The translations under genes were made by a program, and so were the position numbers. A stretch of DNA of 64,000 nt from Arctopsyche grandis (Eukaryota; Arthropoda; Insecta; Trichoptera; Hydropsychidae). The stretch spans positions 7,228,501 through 7,292,500 of the forward strand of contig NC_135367.1 of NCBI RefSeq assembly GCF_051622035.1, written 5' to 3'. The first letter of the stretch is position 1. Each line of letters starts with the position of its first letter. Of the stretch, positions 34,438 to 44,845 are shown one piece after another. Under the pieces are notes generated by a model, which ran no database searches, was not told the origin of the DNA, and saw nothing but the letters and a program-made list of their open reading frames with translations.

Positions 34438-35431
34438 CAGGGACCCGAACCATTGTTTTCTTCATTCCAATTCGGTAAAAAAAATATATATCGCTTCAGT
34501 TTCGTTTTCGGTTATCTTGTATTTGAATATTAGGAAGTTAATGTAAATACACCCACACTGTGTATACCTACCACTCTTTATACGGCTTTTCGCTATAACT
34601 TATTGTGATCATATATGTATGTAGGTACATAATTAAAATATCAAATGATAATATTTCCTAGCATGTGCAGCTTGCCGCTGGTGCATTGCGGAATAGAGGG
34701 CGGATTCTGCTTTTAGGAACAAAAGTGCGACAACAGTTTAGAAATAATCTAGTAGTTTTTTATTCTAGAGGTATCTATTTTTTGTACTGGGTATATCTAT
34801 TTTTTAAGTTTTGTAGTTTCAATTGTAATTGAATTCAAATCACTCAACGTCATTTGCTCGCTTTGCAATTTCATCATAGATTCTTTAAATGGCCGTAATG
34901 TCTCAGTGATGACATTCATTTCGATCCATTTACATATGTTCTAGGAAATAGTACTCCATTTTGTTTTCAACTATTTTTGAACAAAATTCTTTACATAACA
35001 ATAAAGAGTTTAACATATCGAATGTACTATTCCATTTAGTAATTCAAATCTTTTAGTATCATTTTCGTTAAATTTAATTATAAGACGAGGGATTAACCAA
35101 ATCGCAAGCTTCATATATAATTGTATTTAAACCGGAATCGTTAATAGAATCTTTGATTGCTAATTTTAAAGTATGTGTCACATATTTTATTCCGAAGAGA
35201 TGAGGGAAAGAACAGTTTTCAATGGAAGGAATCAGGTCCATTATCTGTTGTAACAGAGTAGATTTGTTTGTTATCGATATTATATTTTTCTAAGTTTCAA
35301 AAACATATTGTTAATATACATTCCTGTATGTTTATCCATTCATTCTATATTCCCAAAGTGCATATATAAATTTTACTAAACCGAAAAAAATATAGGTTCG
35401 GTTTTCGTTTCGGTTGCGGTCCGGCTCCCTG
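34438..35431. mobile_element. hAT element, internally decayed, perfect 8-bp TSD
   Basis: The ends are CAGGGACCCGAACC and, inversely, CAGGGAGCCGGACC. ATTAAAAT lies directly outside both. GGTTTTCG/CGGTT words cluster inside both ends. Unlike its neighbours it still carries recognisable transposase pieces on the - strand. Confidence 0.88.
34820..35300 (-). pseudogene. Decayed hAT transposase fragments
   Basis: Around 35232-35256 one - strand frame reads VTTDNGPD, corresponding to the catalytic aspartate region (TTDNASN-like) of hAT transposases. The next frame continues FPHLFGIKYVTHTLKLAIKD, matching the CFAHTLNL.V.DAL signature that follows. Near 34830-34910 is RPFKESMMKLQSEQMTLSDL, resembling the segment before the C-terminal region. 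A frameshift separates the first two and stops interrupt the rest, so it is inactive. Confidence 0.7.
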
Positions 35432-37277
35432 ATTAAAATTATACTCAGCAGTAGAATATAAAATCATAATTTTTTATCTTACATCGGTTGAAGGAAGTCT
35501 GGAAAATTCTCAAAAATAATCAATTGAAATATATTCCTGTCTCATGCCATTATATCTTACTATTGAAAAACGCATTTTGCCTTAAAAATTTACATACATA
35601 TATAAATTCTCTCATCACTTCTAACTAATGGGATTATTTTTACCTATACTTGGATGCTAAAAATATCATTGCACATATTCCTGAATGTGCTGCAACACTA
35701 TTTTTTTTATGAAAAAGCATTTAATGAAAGAACTATACAAATACAGAAATAGTGTGCAAGCATGCAATTTCATTTTGATTCGTCAATTATGAGATTTTCA
35801 GTGAAATCCAACAAAAATGATCAAATTCTATTCGCCTTGTTATTAAAAACTTTTTTTTAAAAATACTACCATATCTATGTTCAGTAGATCTGAAATAGTA
35901 AATATTCTGTTATCCCATTTGGATTGTAAGTGAAGATTTTTACTTATTCTTGAAGATGTCTTTTTTATTTTTGTATTACTTATATATATACATATATTTT
36001 TTGAATTTTTATTGATTGATAATATTAAATCAATTATGTACAAGACAAACATATAGTTTTTTGCCGCATACTTACATAAGTGAGTGTTGTTTGATTTTCT
36101 ATTTATAATTTTTTACTTGACGATATATATGAATAACAAATTTCCAAATAAGAAAAAGACATCAAAGAAAAATTAAATTACGAATATCCATTTTCGTAAT
36201 AGAATCATTGGAACACGATACTCTTGCCTGCCCACACAAATTCATCGATTTTGTCACCGTATACAATTTCAATTTAAATAAAACTCGTAAAATGTTCGGA
36301 GAATTTAGATCACTTTATTCAATAATTTATGATCGTAATTATAGTATATATATACACAATTATTTAAATATAAAATACATTTCAGTCAATTTTCATCGGA
36401 GTTATTATAACGATCGCCAAGTTCATAAATACTAAATATACAAATTTCTCATATAAAATTGTGCAATAATAACTTAAAATTAATATTTATATGTATATAT
36501 CAATAAAGAAACGAGGTAAGGAATAACGAATCATTGGTTTTCGAGCTAATTGACATTTGTACAAAGATCTTTCAGGATATTTTGATTACATCGTAACACA
36601 TTAAATGAATTACATTGTACTATGAGTAAGCTTTTTGGAATGTTTTCATTATTATTTCATACATTCAGACAAGAATTTGAAGCATTGTTAAATATGATTA
36701 TGTATAAACATCACAAATTAAAACATGGAAATTGCTTTATATTTGGGTGGATTAAAAAATGAAATACATAATAGGTCAAAGTTGTGAAAAGAGATTTAAT
36801 CATTAAAAAAAAAGTATATATACACAACATTTGTAAAAAAAATATATGATATAAAAAAATAAATAATATAAATTCATACAAGAATATCCCGAAAGATCAC
36901 TAAACTAAAACTATGTTTATTCACATTTTATTTATTTTTGATTTGAATAATATATACTGAATAGATACACAGTTGAAATGTGAGCAAATAACAAATATTA
37001 AAATTCATAGATTGACTGAAGACAAGTTGATAATATTCATTGTTCCTAATTGTATAGGTATATTATTTTTAGCTCACAAAATTATTATTTACATTACTGA
37101 CATAAAAATATATAAACGATTACATACATACACTTTTATGGCCCGCTGATGAAAATCATATCATATTAGGGATTATTACTATATGACAGTGACATGTCGG
37201 TGAGATCTCTAGTACGATTGTAGCATGCTGATACGATACTTTACACCTACATTAAAAATATTTTTAAAAATTCGTAT
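35432..37277. other. No gene; probably 3' UTR and intergenic DNA of the next locus
   Basis: Very AT-rich, with no supported coding sequence. The part just below 37278 should include the 3' untranslated region of the membrane-protein gene, but AATAAA-type signals are too common here to choose one. Confidence 0.4.
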
Positions 37278-37654
37278 TTAAGCTGCGATAGGAGGGTCGT
37301 CTTGACCTATCATGACGTCTTCGTACATCACGTTGTTGTCTCTTCTGGATATAATTTTTTGTCTAAACCAGTGGATTAAATTATATCGTCGTACTGCTAA
37401 AACTAAACCGCTGACAATTAGACCTATGAAAAATAACACAACTATTACTGTCGTTGCATGATTACTCTCCGACGGAGTCGACAGAACATCTGTAGGCAGT
37501 TCTTCGACACACGCAGCATCTAACGCTTCACTGTGTTTATTAAAGTGCAGATGACCGAGGCATTCACATCTCCTTGTATTCTCGTTACACAGTAGATTTG
37601 AACTATTGCAAGCACCTATTTCCATAGGGTCACAGTTAGGTAGCTCCATGGCAA
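37278..37654 (-). CDS. 3'-terminal exon of a small single-pass membrane protein with EGF/EB-like module
   Basis: A 377-base exon: acceptor TATTTTTTCAG at its 5' side, two bases completing a codon, 124 codons, then TAA. The peptide begins AMELPNCDPMEIGACNSSNL. It has six cysteines, including a CEC pair, in an EGF- or EB-module-like spacing, with one NSS glycosylation site. After a Ser/Thr-rich stalk comes a hydrophobic membrane helix (TVIVVLFFIGLIVSGLVLAV), then a basic stop-transfer stretch and a cytosolic tail of about 45 residues ending EDVMIGQDDPPIAA. The upstream exon(s), expected to encode the signal peptide and more ectodomain, were not located at higher coordinates. The ATG inside the exon is probably internal. 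I do not recognise the specific gene. Confidence 0.72.
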
Positions 37655-38019
37655 CTGAAAAAATATAAAACAAACGTTTAATCATCGTTATATTGTATTA
37701 CAACAGACATATTGCTACTATGTAAGTTGAATCATCATACGACATTTATGTTTACAATAAATCAACAGCCGTAAAACGTTTTTATGATAGACATGTATGT
37801 ATCAAAGTCTGAATAATAAAACGTATTATGACGAACCACAATGCTTTTGTTTGGCAAGTGTTCAATCGTTTTCCTTTTTGATCAGATAACACGTGTAATT
37901 CATTACAATCGGCAATTGAATATAATTAGAACTTTTATTTAAAGCTCTTTGTTCGAAAATAGCAACAAAGAAAATCAATTTTAATATCGAGCTATTTTTG
38001 CAATATAAGTAAAATTAAT
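37655..38019. other. Intron or upstream DNA of the membrane-protein gene
   Basis: AT-rich with no coding signal. Presumably the intron 5' of the 37278-37654 exon. Confidence 0.4.
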
Positions 38020-38281
38020 TTCTGTCATCAAGCGGAGAAAGATGGAGTATCTCGGACACATGATACGGGGTGCAAAATACGAATTTCTCCGTTTAATAAC
38101 CGTGGGGAAAATAGAAGGAAAAAAATGGATTGGCAGGAAAAAGTTATCTTGGCTTCGAAACATTCGCATGTGGACCGATATGAGCGCCGAAGATCTGTTC
38201 CGAGCCGCTGAAGACCGATACGGATATCTTAAAATAATCGGCGAGGTGATCGCCAACGTCCGGATGCGGACAAGGCATTAA
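38020..38281 (+). pseudogene. LINE reverse transcriptase C-terminal fragment
   Basis: The frame reads VIKRRKMEYLGHMIRGAKYE then GKIEGKKWIGRKKLSWLRNI, DLFRAAEDR and EVIANVR. This is the well-known C-terminal block after the RT domain in many insect non-LTR elements (family pattern: LGH.MR...Y..L..I..GKI.GKR..GR...SWL.NLR.W....ELFR.A.....I..MIANVR). Only this end is present (5'-truncated), though the reading frame is intact up to TAA at 38279. Confidence 0.82.
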
Positions 38282-38403
38282 CAAGAAGAAGATTAACTAT
38301 TTGAATGCTGACCAACGCCGATCGGCGTCTGGCCAACAAGTCCACGGAACTGAAAAAAGGCCGGTAGGCGTTGTATTTTGAGCATGTACAAAGTAAACAA
38401 GAA

Positions 38404-38750
38404 TACTACCCGCTAACCCTTTCCAGGTAGCATTGAAAAAGAAAATGCATTGAACATGGGTCGTGTAATCCGTGTCAATGTTTATAAAGACTGGTTTACA
38501 CCAGAATTTATGATTTAATAACCATAGTAGAATTTCCCGATGAAAATCACTAACCGCTGAGTATTTTGGATTGTGACTTACTACCCGCTAACCCTTTCCA
38601 GGTAGCATTGAAAAAGAAAATGCATTGAACATGGGTCGTGTAATCCGTGTCAATGTTTATAAAGACTGGTTTACACCAGAATTTATGATTTAATAACCAT
38701 AGAATTTCCCAATGAAAATCACTAACCGCTGAGTATTTTGGATTGTGACT
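38404..38750. repeat. Tandem duplication, two ~175-bp units
   Basis: The unit beginning TACTACCCGCTAACCCTTTC at 38404 starts again at 38579. The copies differ by a 3-base deletion (CATAGTAGAATTT versus CATAGAATTT) and one substitution (TTCCCGATG versus TTCCCAATG). This near-identity makes it a recent event. No reading frame spans it. Confidence 0.88.
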
Positions 38751-39261
38751 TGGAATTTAGATTGTGAGCATTACATTTTAACAACAATGAAGAAGATGGA
38801 ACTAGTTTTGGAAAAATACATTCATTAATAGACTTATTTTGTTTATTTTATATTGTTTCAAGATATATTAGAGAGTCTAAACACACCTTTACAAAACTCG
38901 AAATCCTCGGCGGTATTTATCTAGGGTTTGTTTGGATTAGCTACACTTTTTATACCTGCTTTCTATTGGATTTCTAAATAATTCTAGTTGGAAATGTTGG
39001 CGAAATTGTCAGCGTGGTGGTCTGTCAACAGAAAAGACGTCAACACTCAAAGGGTTAAAACACTAAAGGGTATTATTGGTCTCGACGTCCTTCCTCAGCT
39101 GGAAATTTATTGTTTTTAAACAGAAACAATAAATTTACAACAATAAATTCAACATAATAACAAAACTTTAGTGTTTACTGGACCATGTCTCGACACAAAC
39201 TGACTGCGAAAGAGCTCGTCGAAAATTTTTCGGTCCCCCTAATACTAACAATTTTTTAAAC
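38751..39261. other. No gene seen
   Basis: Unremarkable sequence with a short AACAATAAATTTACAACAATAAATT repetition at 39124-39148. Confidence 0.4.
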
Positions 39262-39605
39262 ATAACAGTACGTAGAATACAAAAGAGACATATATTGACA
39301 ATCAATAAATTGTTGATACATAGAAAATTTGCGAGAAATACACTAAGATGGTAGCATTTATAAGATTCAACAAATCCAAGATGCTAATACCTCGAATTTG
39401 CAGGAAACTGAAGGGAAGGATACTGATTTATTGGATCCGTCACAACAACTGAGCTAGAAAAATCGATAAATTCTAACAGGAGACGGTTGATCTGTGATTT
39501 AATAACTACAAATTCTCGCCAACAGCGTATTTGGCCAGGACTTGAACCTACGACCCGTCTACTGGTATGCAATAGCTCTACCATTACACTAAGCCATGGC
39601 TCTTT
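39262..39605 (-). repeat. Second tRNA-derived SINE family
   Basis: On the - strand the head reads GCCATGGCTTAGTGTAATGG then TAGAGCTATTGCATACC and GTCGTAGGTTCAAGTCC: an A box (TAGTGTAATGGTAGAGC) and a B box (GGTTCAAGTCC) at tRNA-like spacing. The rest (CCTGGCCAAATACGC; GGATCCAATAAATCAGTATC) is unrelated to the other SINE. It is not a gene: there is no acceptor stem, and a non-tRNA body follows. Confidence 0.7.
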
Positions 39606-40286
39606 ATCCAAAATATCGCATTGAGCATTATTTAAAGCTTAATTTTTTTCCCGAGGAATTTATCGATAATATTCAGAACAAATCTTAACATATAGAAATT
39701 GACTGGTTTTTTCTCGTGTAGCATACTTCTTAAATTGAATCTTTCATTCAAATGAATAGCACACATAAAATTGTACATATCGTTAATTAAGTGAAAATAT
39801 ATTGAAATGTATATGTATATTTTATATAAAATCGCATGCAGCAATCACGACAGAGAGTTAATATAAAACATTCATTGGAATTGAATCACGTGCACAACAA
39901 TGACTATAAGGTTATTACTATTATTTTTAGTGGTCATTTCCATTCCAGTGGTTTTTATTAAGAATTACCACGCCCTGTTCTTCACTAAGAAATTATTAAA
40001 TAGAATTATTAATACCAAACAGCTATAGATATAACTCAAAATCAAATCCTTTCATATACATATACGCAGTTGACTAAACTGTGACTTTTGAGTCCTAAAT
40101 AATTTAAATGCTATTCAGGTACTTATCGGAATGTATCATATTTTATTTAACATATTAGCCACAGTGACATTACCGAGAGCTCCAACGCGTCGCTGTGGAT
40201 CATATGAGTAATTTTTTTGTATTTTGTCTTCAATTATTTTTATTGCATCAGTTGGAATTCTTATTATTTATTTATTTTTATATATA

Positions 40287-40705
40287 ACCGACGAATAGAC
40301 TAGTGGTTAGCATATAATGCTTTTAACAGAGTGGTCACGGGTTCACATCCCACTGGTTTCTGCTGGCCAGGCCTTGGATTTCTAGGTCGATCGTTTCCTA
40401 TCAAATTTTACCAATTTATCTGATTTTCATTGAAACGGTTCCAACAAATTGTCAACCTTACCCATTTTCTCACAAAATCTCGAGTTTTCAACAATCTTGA
40501 ATTTTTTTGAACTGTATAAAATGCTACAAATTTGACTATAGATGTCTCTGTGGATATTAATTGATATGTATTTATGTACTTTGTATAATACTAATAATAT
40601 TTGTGTGAAATATATAATGTTTCTGGCCAAGAAGGAGCATTGGGGTTACCTGTTAGGCCTTCCTGGTATAAGTAAAAAATAAAGTAAAATAAAAAATTAA
40701 ATTCA
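40287..40705 (+). repeat. tRNA-derived SINE, copy 5 (longest body)
   Basis: Starts GACTAGTGGTTAGCATATAA, then GGTCACGGGTTCACATCCC (mutated B box), CTGGCCAGGCCTTGGATTTC and TTCATTGAAACGGTTCCAAC (as in copy 4). The far end CATTGGGGTTACCTGTTAGG leads into an AAAATAAAGTAAAATAAAA tail. A diverged form of this 3' end lies reversed at 56820-56900. Confidence 0.75.
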
Positions 40706-40861
40706 CGGGGAAGGAAGCCGATAGATTCACGGTGGTTTGACTTATATAAATAACAAAAACATTCATAACAATAATAAGAAAGAAGAAAAAAAGGTAACAT
40801 AATAACTAAAAGAAAACAAAAGTATAGAAAAGATATTGGAAAAGAAGAATTATTTGAAAAG

Positions 40862-40925
40862 AGAATATATTTGAATAAATTTAGAAGTATTTGAATAAAT
40901 TTAGATGTATTTGAATAAATTTAGT
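40862..40925. repeat. Three tandem 21-bp units
   Basis: TATTTGAATAAATTTAGAAG, then TATTTGAATAAATTTAGATG, then TATTTGAATAAATTTAG: three near-identical units. A second short duplication (GAATTATGTATTTGCC twice) follows at 41037-41073. Confidence 0.8.
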
Positions 40926-42484
40926 TAAATATGATTGAAGTAAATAAGTCAACATTTCCAAAACCACTTCAGTCATGTGACGGAAACTTGTTGAATCATC
41001 GGTCTCTACACGTACGGGTGTGAATTGGACTGAAAATGAATTATGTATTTGCCGAATTGAATTATGTATTTGCCAATTTAGATTTGGTCAACTCTGCCAC
41101 AACAATTCACAATGTATGTAAATTATCAGTTTGACGATAGCACATATGCGGTAATCGTTTGTTTGTATGAAAATTCCGTTAATTTTTTGATAAGAATTTG
41201 TTTATACACATACATAAAAGCGATACAATATTACAACCAATTATTCTATATTTTCATATCTGTGGAATCCCAATTAATTATGGATAATTCAGGACAGAAT
41301 ATATTCATCCTCTCTTTAGTAAAGATGTGTAAAAGTTTTAAATTCTACTATTGCTTTCCATTTCATTATTATAAGTAGAATATCTCAACTGCCTAATAAC
41401 AACATAAATATTATATTTACTAATCATTCAATATGTTTCTAGAGAGTTAAATGAACTTAATTATTGCCGGAATCATACAAATGATATCAGACTAGCGGCA
41501 CAATATTCAGATTATGTGATTCTTTTCAACAAATTACTACTCGTTATGATTTTTTTTATATAAATACTAATAATTGTTTTACAGAGGAGATCCTTCCATA
41601 AATTAAATGATTTTTTTTAAAAAAATTCCTAAAATATGTGGATATTTATTCTATGATTCAAAGACTTTTTGAATTTTCTAAAGAAATATAAGGCTTATTA
41701 GCAAATTATGATTGTTATTCTATATTCACATCAATGAGAGATTTTTATACAAAATGTATCACAAAATTTTTATTTTGTCTCCGAGAGATGAATTTTTAGA
41801 TGATTTTAAATTCAACTAAAAAAGATCCCATAAAACAAAGACTGGGTGTATATATGTATGTAGTTTAAAAGCAAAATTCTATATATGAAAAAATAAAAAG
41901 AACAACAAATTCATATTACACTTACATATTATAAACTAATATATTCTCAACATTATTATAATTAACCAATATATACAAAAATACGTTTCAAAATAAATCA
42001 ACATTTAGATCAAATTTTCACCACAATTGAAGTGAAGGTTGTATGTAAGCTGATTTTGTATGTATGGACACAATTTTTTTGATAAACTAAGTATATTATA
42101 TATGCCTAAAAATTTGTACAATAAAATACATAAATAAATAAAAAATGGTTAAATTCAATTTATGTAGGTTTAGATACGAGTATTATTGATTTAATTTATA
42201 AGCAATAAATGAAATGGTAAGTGATTGTAAAGAAAATTCGATAATAATTTTGTACTACATATGTAATATGTATGTATATAGATAAGAATGAACAGTAAAC
42301 TTTTTGCTACAAGTATTTTTTAACAAATAGACAATGGACACAAGGTCGGTTAGCGATAATATAAACTAACTGATCATATATCTACTGTTTAAGTTTGTCA
42401 CCAAAAAGTACAGGCCTTTTAGGAATTGAAAATATCACATCTCAAATATGTGACAATGTAAATAAGAAATAAATTGAATCTAGA
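40926..42484. other. No gene seen
   Basis: AT-rich DNA with short unsupported frames (for example 41112-41378 +). Confidence 0.4.
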
Positions 42485-43110
42485 GTGCACTATAGAGAGA
42501 TAGGGGGGGGGAGGGGGGCTATATTTAGAGTCGTTTATTTATATAATGATATAATATTTGATTAAACACGTATGTGTGTGTGTGTGTGTAGGAGCATTCG
42601 AGTGACACGTAGGAAGGGCGATAGCGTAATTGAAGAGTGGTCCGGAAGTGGAGTAATTGGGGCTGATTGTCAGTAGTAGTACTCAGTACGAGTACTGAGT
42701 ACTAAGATAGAGAGAGAGAGTATATGTAATATATGTGTATATGTGATGAGAGTCAATAGTACCGTACCGGTGGCGAGAGCGGCGTGCAGAAGAAGAATGA
42801 GATGGCGATTGAAGCGGCTGCAGAGGCCGACGGACATCTGGTGGCCGACGTCTGATGGCTGATGGCTGATGGCTGATGGCTGCTTGCAAGGAGTAGCGAT
42901 GGCTGACAAAGTGGCAAAGAGTGCAACCGCCTCTCTTCGGTCGCCAAACAAACGTCAAAAAAGGTCGAGGCTCGACAGGCGCCCGTCGCCGTCGACCGCC
43001 ACCCGTCAATACACAAATATCGAATGAATACTGACGTGCGGGCAGCCCTAACGTCCCCTTTCACGACCATCTCTCGAATCCGCATCTCATCCAAACGTGA
43101 CTCTACACAT
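42485..43110. promoter_or_regulatory. GC-richer island, candidate promoter or 5' exon
   Basis: Begins after a G-homopurine tract (42507-42526), with a (TG)n run (42572-42589) and a 12+12 palindrome (42678-42703). Then follow four TGATGGC units (about 42854-42881) and CG-rich DNA to 43090. On the - strand three overlapping open frames cover 42670-43094. None has a domain, which suggests low stop density and not coding. A promoter or untranslated first exon is possible. Confidence 0.35.
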
Positions 43111-43227
43111 CTCTGGAAAGGTCTACATCCTCTTCGAAATTGCGGCTTTATTTTTTAAATGTTGGCACTTATTTATTAAACGGTATATCATTGAAATATA
43201 TATATTTTTTTTTGGGTTTACAAATCT

Positions 43228-43300
43228 ATTCAGGGCTGCTTTTAGAGTTCGGCCGCCTTTGTTCAAATATATTTTAGGCTAAGTTTTGTAAAGTTGTGGC
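43228..43300 (+). mobile_element. End fragment of the GCCGCGCCTAGG hAT family
   Basis: CAGGGCTGCTTTTAGAGTTC, GGCCGCCTTTGTTCAAAT resembles the left end of the element at 49800 (CAGGGCCGCGCCTAGGTGTT, GGCTGCCTGTATGCAAAT). Only about 70 bases are recognisable. Confidence 0.5.
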
Positions 43301-43529
43301 TTTTTAGATGGAGTGAGAGTCGTTGAAATTCGAGGGACTGCGTTAAAATCATATTTTCTATTTTATGTACTTACATATAAAAAAATCAGTTTTTATGAAC
43401 ATGTGTATGTTATATGTATATCAAAACTGAATTACTAACTAAAAGTTTTTCAATAATATTCAATGCCTGCATATCTAAAATGCAATCTTTTTATTTTTAT
43501 CATATTTATGTATATACATATGTATGTAT

Positions 43530-44114
43530 GGTTCGGTGATTACTGGTTACAAAGTACTCGTCACAAAGTCACTAAAATCTCTATAAGGGAACATCTGGCA
43601 GCCGAAAAGTCCATCATACTAATGAGAACTTGAGTGCCAAATATTGTGTATTCGCGATTTTCATGGTAAAAATTGTCTTTGTGACCATCGCAACGTGACG
43701 AATAATCCAATTACCGTATGTATATAGGTCAAATTGAGAAGAACGCTGATATTTTTATTTTATTTTGTTTGGAAAATTTACAGTTTTATTGCTAATAAAT
43801 GATAACAAAATATATTTTTTAGAAGATAAACCATTATACAATTTTCGCATATACATAGGTATGAGAAAAAAAAAATTAATATTAAAAAAAAAAAGAGATA
43901 ACAATAATATGGTAATTGGACTATTCGTCACATTGGGGTGGTCACAAAGACAATTTTTGCCATGAAAATCGCGAATACACAATATTTGGCACTCAAGTTC
44001 TCGTTACTATGATAGTTATCGTTAGTATGATGGACTTTTCGGCTGCCAGATGTTCCGTTATAGAGATTTTAGTGACTTTGTGACGAGTAATTTGTGACCA
44101 GTAATCACCGAACC
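43530..44114. mobile_element. Long-arm MITE with ~200-bp inverted repeats
   Basis: The ends are GGTTCGGTGATTACTGGT and the exact inverse at the right. The arms run about 190 bases with high similarity (CATCTGGCAGCCGAAAAGTC; AGAACTTGAGTGCCAAATAT; TTCGCGATTTTCATGG). The centre (about 43720-43900) is AT-rich and unique. The right arm has an extra ATGATAGTTATCGTTAGT block that also occurs in the partial copy at 28796-28926. No transposase. The superfamily is unassigned because no target duplication is clear. Confidence 0.85.
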
Positions 44115-44413
44115 CAATAATATAGTACCAATGATAGTGGTAAAAATAATAATATTAATAATAATAACCCTGATTATAGTTACAATAATAAACTAATAAT
44201 AATAATAAAATTCAAATTAAAGCAAATTAGTGATAAATTAAGTAAAATGATTAGAAAAAAACATTAAAATAATAAATAATAAACTATAATTTTTGACAAA
44301 TCCATTTTTTTTGTTTCATGTTTGTTTATAAAAAAAAGTTAAATTGAAATTTAATTATTTACATCGACTCATTATATTTATAACGACTCCACAGTCCTGT
44401 TATAAAATATGTA

Positions 44414-44845
44414 TGTCACAGTGAAATTATAATCAGTTACATTTTCACTGGGTATAGTTCATTAAAATCATACCCAATTACAGACAGTTTCATTGAAATT
44501 ATATCAGTGAAATTATAATTTTTGACAGTTGGATCATAATGTGACACCGACACGAATCACACCACCCCATATCACAACCCCTCTCCCCTCCATCCCCACT
44601 CCGATGCCGAATTCTCCTGTCCATTCTCACTCTGTTGGTTTTATTTATTTAAGATTAAGTTGTTAGGGTTGGTAGTACATTGTAATTCGAATTCGTACGT
44701 TGTAATTCGAATTCATACGTTGTAATTCAAATTACAAATTCACTGTCATTGAGAAGTGAATTTGTAATTCTATTGTTATATCCGTACTCACTGCTTGATT
44801 CAGTGAAATTATAATTTAACTAACAATTACAGTTTCACTGTAACA
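44414..44845. mobile_element. CACAGTGAAA-ended MITE family, copy 2
   Basis: The left end is TGTCACAGTGAAATTATAAT and the right end, inversely, is TGTTACAGTGAAACTGTAAT. Inside is CCTCCATCCCCACTCCGATGCC, as in copy 1. The triple GTACGTTGTAATTCGAATT / ATACGTTGTAATTCAAATT repetition at 44680-44735 is specific to this copy. It lacks the TTAGG array of the other two. Confidence 0.75.

Noticed and set aside
38404-38750. A CRISPR-like or satellite array
   Set aside because: Only two long units with no spacers: a simple tandem duplication.
39541-39604. Possible tRNA gene on the - strand
   Set aside because: The tRNA-like head is followed by a non-tRNA body and does not close as a cloverleaf.
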